Part shown: piece by piece, positions 22,865 to 32,000 of the stretch | Numbering within the stretch: the stretch's first letter is position 1 | Layout of the letters: each line of letters opens with the position of its first letter | NCBI GenBank assembly: GCA_905221605.1 | Contig: CAJNDS010000114.1 | Coordinates: 969,298 to 1,033,297, forward strand | From: Symbiodinium natans | Lineage: Eukaryota > Sar > Dinophyceae > Suessiales > Symbiodiniaceae | DNA: 64,000 nt | Direction of reading: 5' to 3' | The notes under the pieces: model-generated | What the model was told of the DNA's origin: nothing | The model's input: the letters and a program-made list of their open reading frames with translations, nothing else | The model's database searches: none | Position numbers and translations under genes: made by a program

Positions 22865-23040
22865 CTGGCCAGACGGAAGGCCCCACCAAAAGTTCCCCTG
22901 AAATGCGAAGTGCCCCCCAAGCCCCAAGCCCTAAGCCCTAAACCCTAAACCTTAAACCCTGGCTCCGAGCCCAGGTTCATCCCAACAGGACTACGCTCTG
23001 AGCTGTCGACTTACTGAGGCAGTTAAGGCACCATGTCCCT

Positions 23041-23272
23041 AAGGGTTTAGGGTTTAGGGTTTAGGGTTTAGGGTTTAGGGCTTAGGGCTTAGGGTTTAGG
23101 GTTTAGGGTTTAGGGTTTAGGGTTTAGGGTTTAGGGTTTAGGGTTTAGGGTTAGGGCTTAGGGCTTAGGGCTTAGGGCTTAGGGCTTAGGGCTTAGGGCT
23201 TAGGGCTTAGGGCTTAGGGCTTAGGGCTTAGGGCTTAGGGCTTAGGGCTTAGGGCTTAGGGCTTAGGGTTTA
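23041..23272. repeat. TTTAGGG array passing into TTAGGGC variant array
   Basis: About 14 TTTAGGG units, then about 17 tandem TTAGGGC heptamers (23155-23265). The same TTAGGGC variant forms a second array at about 38270-38370. Confidence 0.93.
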
Positions 23273-23279
23273 GGTCTGT

Positions 23280-23739
23280 CAGGGACCCAATGGGGGGATA
23301 ACATCTAAGGGTAGCTATGATCATGGGCCCTGAATATGGTCCCTCACCTCCAAAAAGAAGTATGGGCCTTTGGATTGTACGGGGTGTATAAGGGGTCCCC
23401 GGCTAAGGTGTGACTATGCGTTGGGGAATGGGAGGCCAAGTCCAGGTGTGACGACCCCAAGATAAGAGCTCCTCAGCTGCGCTCCGGGTTTTCGAGAGAG
23501 AATGAGATTAGGCCCAGGTTGAAGTTGGAAGGTTGGAAAGGGTCCACTCTAACCCCTAGCCCCTAAACCCGAAACCCTGAACCCTCCCTAAACCTTAAAC
23601 CCTAAACCCTAAACCCTAAACCCCAAACCCTACACCCTGCAGCTTTCTGGGGCTTTTGGGGTTGTGTTGGGTGCAGGGTTCATGGACAGGCCTGCAGGGG
23701 CCTTCTAGGCATCTGCCCAGGGCCTGCAATGCCTACAAT

Positions 23740-23772
<33 letters not shown>

Positions 23773-24120
23773 CGTTCCTCAGGTCATATGGGGTTCAGGG
23801 CGTTTGGGGTGTTTAGGCTTTAGCCCTAACATGACCTTGAAGCTTCTAATTCACCTGGACCATCTAACCTAAAACATTCACACCTTAAATCCCGACAACG
23901 CCTGAACTCGAGACCCTAAGGCCAAAACCCTAAGCCCAAAACCCCCGTTAACCCAACCCTCCCACCCCCCCCCCCAAAAAAAAAAAAAAAAAACTGCCGA
24001 AGACCTAAAGGCGGAGGTGTTTTGGACCCGAAACCCTGAACCCAAAACCCAAAACCCTAAACCCGAAACCCCAAACCACTACCCTGAACCGTAAAGCCCA
24101 CACCCTCAACCCTCAACCCC
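23280..24120. other. Mixed stretch, no recognised gene
   Basis: Contains a 28-base A run (about 23743-23771), short degenerate CCCTAAA tracts and unique DNA. Given the incomplete RING upstream, an undetected exon carrying the last two zinc ligands could lie here, but I found no CxxC-coding island. Confidence 0.5.
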
Positions 24121-24143
24121 AAACCCCACTGAAAGACCATGAA

Positions 24144-25761
24144 CCCACGGAACACGAACAGGCGCTCCTCATCCTTGAGAGCGCGCCACTCCTCGAGATG
24201 GTCAGAAGTTGAAGGCAATCTAGCTGGTCTAGGCTTAGAGTTTCGGGCGTAGGGGTTAGGGTTTAGGGTTTAGGGTTTAGGGTTCAGGGTTCAGGGTTCA
24301 GGGTTTAGGGTCTAGGGTTTAGGGTTTAGGGTTTAGGGTTTAGGGTTTAGGGTTTAGGGTTTAGGGTTTGGGGTGTAGGGTCCCTCCTCAATGCAGTTGC
24401 GGTGGAAGACGCAGTTGCAGGCCACGAAGATCGCGGAGCCTGGAGGGGCGTAGGGCGGCAGCACGGGGTTGAGGGATTGCATGCTGAACCCTTGAAACCC
24501 TAAACCCTAAACCCTAAACCCTAAACCCTAAACCCCTTGAAACCCTTGAAACCCTCAAAACAGTATATAAAACCTAAACCAGGCTTTAGCATAGGGTTTA
24601 GGGAGTATAGGGTGTAGGGACTACGGGGTTTAGGGTTTCAATGTTTTTGTGAATTCGGACTTAGTGTGGAGAGGCGTAGCCATGTTTTTGTCCGGCTTAA
24701 ACTCTTTATACTAGTTTAGGGTTTAGGCTTTAGGGTTAGGGTTTAGGGTTTAGGGTTTAGGGTTTAGGGTTTAGGGTTTAGGGTTTAGGGTTTAGGGTTT
24801 AGGGTTTAGGGTTTAGGGTTTAGGGTTTAGGGTTTAGGGTTTAGGGTTTAGGATATAGGGTTTAGGGTTTAGGGTTTAGGGTTTGGGGTTTGGGGTTTGG
24901 GGTTTGGGGTTTGGGGTTTGGGGTTTGGGGGGCCCTGGCTCTCGGTGAGTGTAAGGCTGTGGGCTGGAAAGTTGAGGGTCAAACCTGAGCAAGGCGCCTG
25001 GGTCGCACTCATCCATGCAGATGGAGCACTCGCTGACCTCGGCTGCAGCCAAGCCTAAAACCCTGAACCCTATGACCCCTAAACTCTAGAAACCCTAGAA
25101 GCCCTGACGCCGAAACTCTATACAAGCCCTGGGAAGAGTTGAAACCATACGGGTTCAACCCGCCATCCCTACATGGTTAGGGTTTAGGGATGTTTAGGGT
25201 TTAGGGCAGTTTCTCCTCAAATCCCCACATAATCCGAGAAACATGGGTAGTTTTCTAAACTCTGGTCCCTTTGTGGGCCCCTTACATAAAACGCCACCAT
25301 TTGTTTATACTCAGGACCAAAAAAGGACCCTCATTTAGAGAACGACCCACAGAACCCTTTACAGGGCTTAGGGGGGCTTTGTGCTCAAGAGTGGCTTGGG
25401 ATTCCAGGATTGAAAGGGTATTTGGGTTTCGGGTTGAGGGTTTAGGGTTTAGGGTTTAGGGTTTGGGTTTTGATGTTCCCCCTGAATCCCTGTCAAGGAC
25501 TGATAGTATAGAGGCGAACATCCCAACCCAAACCCTAAACCCTAAACCCTAAACCGAGGCTGACAAGGGACAGTCTTTCCCAAAGCATCCTTCACCTGTG
25601 CGATCAGTGCATGCTGACTTGCTTCAAGCAAGGTTTAGGGTTTTGGGGTTTAGGGTTTAAGGTTTGGGTTTGGGGTTTAGGGTTTAGGGTTGAGGGTTTA
25701 GGGTTTAGGGTTTAGGGTTTAGGGTTTAGGGTTTAGGGTTCAGCATCTCACGTTCGAGCAT
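24144..25761 (-). CDS. RING-finger protein, N-terminal exons
   Basis: A phase-consistent minus-strand model: exon 1 25761-25752 (10 nt, ATGCTCGAAC then GTGAGA), exon 2 25621-25596, exon 3 25037-24985, exon 4 24483 to about 24384, exon 5 about 24191-24144. It reads MLEPSQHALIAQ, VSECSICMDECDPGALL, SMQSLNPVLPPYAPPG, SAIFVACNCVFHRNCIEE, WRALKDEERLFVFR. CSIC gives the first zinc pair. ACNCVFHRNC gives the C-x-C-x2-H-x2-C core, with Cys where classical RINGs have His. The Trp after the core helix is typical. The last CxxC pair was not found. By family it would be a ubiquitin ligase (inference). Exon 4/5 borders share GAGGAG and are not GT-AG. Introns contain TTTAGGG arrays. Confidence 0.65.
24715..24930. 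repeat. TTTAGGG array within an intron of the RING gene
   Basis: About 29 units, the last seven homogenised to TTTGGGG. Lies between RING exons 3 and 4. Confidence 0.92.
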
Positions 25762-25886
25762 CTACTGGGCCAGCAGTGTGTGTAGGCAACGGAAAAAAAC
25801 CCACCCGCCCAAAGAATCCCATAACATTAAGAAAACAAAAGTTCATTCATTTCAGTTCAGGCGCACCAAGAGGACAAACAATCACA

Positions 25887-26585
25887 CGGGTCAGACGGGT
25901 CAAAACGCCAAATTCGTGCTGAACATGGGGCGCCCAAACGGGTCAGACGGGTCAAAACGCCAAATTCGTGCTGAACAATGGGGGGCCAAATGGGTCAGAC
26001 GGGTCAAAACGCCAAATTCGTGCTGAACAATGGGGGGCCCAAACGGGTCAGACGGGTCAAAACGCCAAATTCGTGCTAAACAATGGGGGGCCAAATGGGT
26101 CAGACGGGTCAAAACACCAAATTCGTGCTGAACAATGGGGGGCCCAAACGGGTCAGACGGGTCAAAACGCCAAATTCGTGCTGAACAATGGGGGGCCAAA
26201 TGGGTCAGACGGGTCAAAACGCCAAATTCGTGCTGAACAATGGGGGGCCCAAACGGGTCAGACGGGTCGAAACGCCAAATTCGTGCTGAACAATGGGGGG
26301 CCCAAACGGGTCAGACGGGTCAAAACGCCAAATTCGTGCTGAACAATGGGGGGCCAAATGGGTCAGACGGGTCAAAACGCCAAATTCGTGCTGAACAATG
26401 GGGGGGCCAAATGGGTCAGACGGGTCAAAATGCCAAATTCGTGCTGAACAATGGGGGGCCAAATGTGTCAGACGGGTCAACACGCCAAATTCGTGCTGAA
26501 CAATGGGGGGGCCAAACTGGTCAGACGGGTCAAAACGCCAAATTCGTGCTGAACAATGGGGGTCTAAACGCCAAATTCGTGTTTA
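25887..26585. repeat. Minisatellite, 52-53 bp unit, about 13 copies
   Basis: The unit begins GGGTCAGACGGGTCAAAACG and continues CCAAATTCGTGCTGAACAAT plus a G-run. Copies alternate between two classes ending GGCCAAAT or GGCCCAAAC, a higher-order pattern. It is open in several frames on both strands because of the repeat itself, and I do not treat it as coding. Confidence 0.95.
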
Positions 26586-27158
26586 ACATTTAGGGTTATA
26601 TGGTGGAGAGGTTTAGGGTTTAGGGTTTAGGGTATAGGGTATAGGGTTTAGGGTTTAGGGTTTAGGGTTGAGGGAATCGCTGCCATGGCAAGTTTCCAAA
26701 AAGTACAGATTGCAATTTAGCGACTGCTAAAACCCTGAACCACGGCACCCGGCCTGGAAGTCAACAGATCTAAACTCCCCGAATCCTACACACTCTAGAG
26801 CCCCAAAAACAGACCCTGCGTTCTACGTTTTAGACATGTCTAAAACATAGTATGCAGTTGAACACTCTAAAGCCCTAAAAACAGACCCTGGGTTTAGGGT
26901 TCTGGGTCTGGGGGCCTAAGCCCTACACCACCAACCCTAAACCCTAGCCTTCAACCTAACTCCTAAACCCTAAACCCAAAGCCCTACACGCTAGAACCTA
27001 AACCCTAAACCCAAAGCCCTAAACTCTAAACCCAAAGCCCGAAGCCCTGCCCGGCCTTACCCTGGTTCAGGGCTCAGCATTTACAGTAGGGTTTAGGGTT
27101 TAGGGTTTAGGGTTGAGGGTCTAGGGTTTAGGGTTTAGGGGTTAGGGTTTAGGGTTTT

Positions 27159-27171
27159 AGGGTGTGGGGAT
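27159..27171. repeat. Target-site duplication, 5' copy (LINE)
   Basis: AGGGTGTGGGGAT, identical to 33863-33875. The sequence is a degenerate telomere-like motif, so the element inserted into repeat DNA. Confidence 0.92.
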
Positions 27172-27220
27172 AGGCTCAAGCACCGTAGGCAGTCAAGAGC
27201 CTAGCACCTACTTTGAAGCA

Positions 27221-29059
27221 ATGAATGAAGCCGGAGCGCAACCACATGAAAAAGCCACGCGAGTGCAAATGATTTCCTCATCAGTTTCAGTGGAATATCA
27301 CCCGGACGATCAAATCTTCTTGGTACATCGTCTCCCTGATGGTTCAGAGAAACGGGAACTCACCACGTCCATGATTGTTGATGCGATGTTCGAGGTTAAG
27401 AAACGCGCTGCAGTGTCCAACTTATCTGACATTAGTCAAATTACAGGCACAGCGCCCGCAGGACCCATCAAAGAGGAGGAGGTTGATTATTCCAGTCTGG
27501 AATGGGGTGACATGGATCCAAACTATCGGCGGGAACTCGAGAAACGTCCTGAAGTTAAGGCAGCTCTTCAACGATTCAAGCGGCAATCAAAGGCTGCACG
27601 GCTCACGCCGTCAGGAGAGTTTATGGAGTTTCATACAGCCGAAATTCCCGCGCCCGACAACCCGCCTACTCTGGCTGAGGATTTCAAGCAGAGGGAAATG
27701 ACCGGGGACACATTGGACTCTGCAATCAAATTTTATCATGAGCGTCATGTGCAGCCCAGTTTCAACATGTTAGCGGATGCCGTGACGGCTATGTCCAATC
27801 GGAAGGCGCCACGCGTGCTACAAGCTTTGAATTTACACCAGATGCAGTTGAGTAACCTTGAGGGCGAAATCTGCCAACGCACGGTTCTCTTGCATAACAT
27901 CCCTCCGTTCGCGAATTATTCTTCCATACAGGGAAACCTGCAGTTCCTGTGCGGGGTGGCTGGTCTGGATTTTCACCATGCAGTCCAATCTTGCTCAACC
28001 CACATTCTCTCCCCGAATGCCGCGATCCTGAGGGTTGTCTTTTTGCAAATGCAGGGAAGCCGCGAGTTTGTCATTGCTTTTCGGAAAGGCGCAAGGTACT
28101 GGCGAGACTACCAGGACCGGGGCAATGATCGAAAGATACGAGTTGAGAAAGATGTTCCTTTCTCAACTCGTTTGGAGAGGCAGCCGTATTATGCCTTGCT
28201 GGACATGCTTTCGGACATTTCTCCACCTCCTTATGGCTCCACCTCCTTCCGTACAGATTTGTCCTCCCTGCAGATAAAAACCCCGGAGGAGTGTGATGAG
28301 GATATGGTCTTGGCGCAGGTTGTTTACCTTCCTTTCCGAGGGGAGTTTCGATGCATTCTGCTTGTCCAGCCCGATCTTGTGACCTCGCTACAGTCATCCT
28401 TTGGACGTCATTTCAATGAGCGCATGATGAGTACACTCATACTCCTGCAGGCAATTACTCACGCCAGCACACACACAACCACACTGGCTCGATTCCATCA
28501 CACATCATCATTCGACTACTCCAATGTCGGCCCAGAGGAGGCCTTCCACATGTTCCCGTATTCTATCGAGCACAATGTTCTGGACCCCGCGCTGGCAGAT
28601 AAGTTGAGGACAGACCCCGGATTTATTCACAAGGGGTATGGAGGGCTGGGTCAGGTCGTCAATTCCGCGCAGTTTGCTCGCGGCACCAACCCTGCAGACT
28701 ACGGGCCGGGTGTGGGATCTCATGGTGGAGACAAGCGCAAGGGTTACGCGAAGGGTAAAGGGAAGAGCGGCAAAGGAAGAGGCAGCTCCACTTTTCATGA
28801 TCCGCAGATGCGAGACAGGGATGTGGACATGGAATTCCAGGGCTCTCGAGATAACCGCAGACGAGCCAGCAATCATCGGGAGGAGTATGATGAGGACTTT
28901 GGCTCAGACGAGCGGTTTTACCGACATCAAGATCGGAGAGGTTTCCGAGATGTTCGTGATGCTCGCAGAGATGTTCGTGATGATCGCCGCGACGTTCGGG
29001 ATCGCAGCCCCTCCCAGCACAGGCAGCCCAGACGTTATCAATACCAGCGTGATTGGTGA
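27221..29059 (+). CDS. LINE ORF1 protein (RNA-binding-like)
   Basis: The first ATG inside the element is at 27221. The open frame extends upstream into the target duplication, where it uses no ATG. The product is about 612 residues. Counting from 27164, residues about 240-330 (VLLHNIPPFANYSSIQ onward) have the strand-helix layout of an RRM-like fold, as in many LINE ORF1 proteins (inference). The C-terminal 110 residues are highly basic: a GYAKGKGKSGKGRG tract, then Arg-Asp repeats (RDVRD, RRDVRDDRRDVRD), suited to nucleic-acid binding. No zinc knuckle is seen. It ends 24 nt before the first ORF2 ATG, so reinitiation or a shared mRNA is likely. Confidence 0.85.
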   Translation: MNEAGAQPHEKATRVQMISSSVSVEYHPDDQIFLVHRLPDGSEKRELTTSMIVDAMFEVKKRAAVSNLSDISQITGTAPAGPIKEEEVDYSSLEWGDMDPNYRRELEKRPEVKAALQRFKRQSKAARLTPSGEFMEFHTAEIPAPDNPPTLAEDFKQREMTGDTLDSAIKFYHERHVQPSFNMLADAVTAMSNRKAPRVLQALNLHQMQLSNLEGEICQRTVLLHNIPPFANYSSIQGNLQFLCGVAGLDFHHAVQSCSTHILSPNAAILRVVFLQMQGSREFVIAFRKGARYWRDYQDRGNDRKIRVEKDVPFSTRLERQPYYALLDMLSDISPPPYGSTSFRTDLSSLQIKTPEECDEDMVLAQVVYLPFRGEFRCILLVQPDLVTSLQSSFGRHFNERMMSTLILLQAITHASTHTTTLARFHHTSSFDYSNVGPEEAFHMFPYSIEHNVLDPALADKLRTDPGFIHKGYGGLGQVVNSAQFARGTNPADYGPGVGSHGGDKRKGYAKGKGKSGKGRGSSTFHDPQMRDRDVDMEFQGSRDNRRRASNHREEYDEDFGSDERFYRHQDRRGFRDVRDARRDVRDDRRDVRDRSPSQHRQPRRYQYQRDW

Positions 29060-29083
29060 CTATATCTTTCGCTCAGTCTATGT

Positions 29084-32000
29084 ATGCTCCTTTACAGCTT
29101 ACCCGCACCTATGATGCAGATACGGTTAGATGCACCAGATACGGCTATGAGCATGCGGCTTCAGTCTAATGCGCTTGCACCTATGATGCAGATACGGTTA
29201 GGCGCGCCAAATACGGTTATTAGAGAACGGCTTCAGTCTTATGCACATACGGTTACGACAGTGAGGCTACTTGCCCTGGAGGGGCGGAGTGGCCAGCGCA
29301 TTCGCATGCCCATCCTTTTTTCTGGCGCGGCGTGTAAATGGCACGCCGCGGCCACGCGGATCTCAGCAGCAACACGCTCCGTTTGTTTGAATGATTACTG
29401 CTCTCGAAAGAATCGAAACAGGATAATGCATTCTCTCCGCGGCAATTGGTACACAATCCGTGACTGGCAGAAGCCGCACTACAAATCGCGAATGTGGCAG
29501 ACTTGTACTAATCTTTACAACGGAATGAAGGTGTTTAAGTTTGTTGAGTATTCTGACTGTTTTGAGGCTTTCGTCTATAGACGAGGTATATACTATGTCT
29601 TTTGTTCCGATTCGTATTCTTCTCCAAAGATGTATTACAGCCTACGGAAAGCGGTTACCTCCAGTCGGGGTGAGCCGGGATGCCGCCGTCGTCATGCTGA
29701 TCCACTCCTCCATTCAGTTATCTCATCTCTTCGAGTTACGACGAGCGGCAGCGAAAACCGCAATGCTTTCGGGGGACATAGTCATAGGGGTTTCCGCAGT
29801 GCGGAAGCAGTAGACAGAAGGCTACTGAAATACAGAAGCTCTCGAGCAGAGGCTAGAAGGTCATACCGTGCACATTCCAAGGGCTGGGGTAATGGTAAGG
29901 CTGACCACCCCTTTTTGATGCCCCCCCCGCCACAGCCGCGTGCAGCAGTTTACGAACGAACTCGAAAACAGATCAAGCCTCATCAGCATCAAGCCAACAA
30001 TGCGTCGCTTTGTCGACTCGTGTTGTCGTCGGCAGTCGCGCCTTGTAAGCTCTTTGCTCGGTCACTCCGCCTGGCGTCGTGGAACGTTGAGGGGCTTCGC
30101 GAGATTGCAAAATATGACCAAATCTTTTCCTTCATGCAGAAGCAATCGGTTCACTTGCTTGCAATGCAGGAAACACACGCATCTAACCCCCAGGAGTTCT
30201 CTAAGTCAGGGTTTCTGGTCCTCCACAGTGCTGCCCCAACTTCGCCCAACCATGGTGTTGGGTTCATTGTTTCCCCTGAGCTCCGTCCGTACGTTAAGTC
30301 CTTCTTACCCATTAGCCCTCGGTTGTGCTCAGTCGAGATCAATACCTCTCCTAAACCACTTCTCGTTTACTGTGCTTATGCTCCTAGTTTAGTTCAGGAT
30401 GCCGCAGAGGATGTACGCCGGAAGCGGGAATTCTGGGACATGTTCACTGAGCAATTGGTAGATGTCAGCTCGCCAGAAAACCTGTTGGTTATGGGAGACT
30501 TCAATTCTAGATTGGACCCTCAGCTCGACTCTACTGGAGTCCACATAGGGCCTACTGTGTGGGGTAAGAGGCTTTCCATTGACACTTCAGAACGAGATAA
30601 TGCAATTCACTTGCTGGAAGTGTTACAGAGTTTTGATTTGAAACTCCCTCAAACGTTTATGCAAAATCGTCCTGCGCGTAGGGTTACGTACAAAGAAACC
30701 ACATGCTCGGACCATTTTTTGGAGCGCCCGAATGTCTCAGAGTGGACCACATTGGACTATGTTATCACGGCCTTGGCGCCGGTTTTTGCCGTTGAAGACA
30801 TCTCAAGTCACTTTCAACAAGCTGTGAATTCTCGGCACTTGCCCATAATTTGCTCCATTGGGGTCGCTCTCCCGGCGCGTCGACCCCCGCCCAGTACCCC
30901 ACCGTTGCCGGACTACACTCAAACCTCCCAGTATTATGACAAGTTGGAGTCTTCTCTTCTAAGTTTATGTAACCATTCTTTCGATCCGGTAGCTTCGGTG
31001 GAAGGGCATGTGTTGGCTTACACAGATGGCTCTTGCCCCAATAACAGGGTGATCTCCCAGACGAACCCAGCGGGTTGGGGGTTTGTGGTCTCCCCCATTC
31101 TACTCGCTTTTGCATTGCATCCCAAACCAACTTCGGATTGGATTACTTCCCATGGCAAAGTGAGAACGAACCCGGATTTCCCGGAGTTCGCTGGGGCGGA
31201 GGTATCTTCCAACAATACTGCTGAGCTTCAGGCGCTTATTGAGCTTTTCGATTACTTGTTGTACTTTTCGGGCTTTCCGGAGGGACAAAGGATACATGTT
31301 TACACGGACTCTCAGTACGTTCTTGATATTTTACGTGCGCGCTCCCTGCCTGCTACGCACTACAGACTTATTTCCAGGCTCCAAAGGTATTGGGTCGCTA
31401 TGCGCATTACGTTCAACGTTCATGTGGACAAGGTCCCCTCACACGTGGGCATACCCGGGAATGAGTATGCAGACCGAGTGGCCTACTCGGGAAATTTTTC
31501 GCTAGGACGTACAGGCCGTTTTTCGCAACCTCATTCCAGAAGTCTCAGGCCCCCAGAGTTCAATCTGGATCTGACGAACTGGGATTCATTATCGGTACAA
31601 GAGCAGAACGTTTTCTTGCGTCAGGCAATTTCCGAAGCTAAGGAGCTTATTCCGGCCCTCCCTTTGACTCCGCACAAACCATGGATTTCCAAAACAACTT
31701 TGGGACTCATCGCCGAATTGCGCGATGCTGGGGGACTCGCGCCGGAGGATGTTAAGGCCTTCAGAAAACGTATCAAGGCTTCTGCCAGGAAGGATAAAAA
31801 GACTTTTGTTCATACCCGGCTCTCCATAGACTATGAGAGCACGCCCACTCAATGGACAACTCTCCGCAACCTCCGGCGTGGATTCACGCCGAAACCTCCA
31901 GGCATCCGGGACACGAGTGGCAAACTCCGGCCTACCAAACAACGAGCGGAAGTTTTTCGAGAATATCTCGCAAATCATGTTTGGAAGTGTGGGGAAGAGG

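Noticed and set aside
25887-26585. CRISPR-like array
   Set aside because: The unit is contiguous with no unique spacers and the context is eukaryotic; it is a minisatellite.
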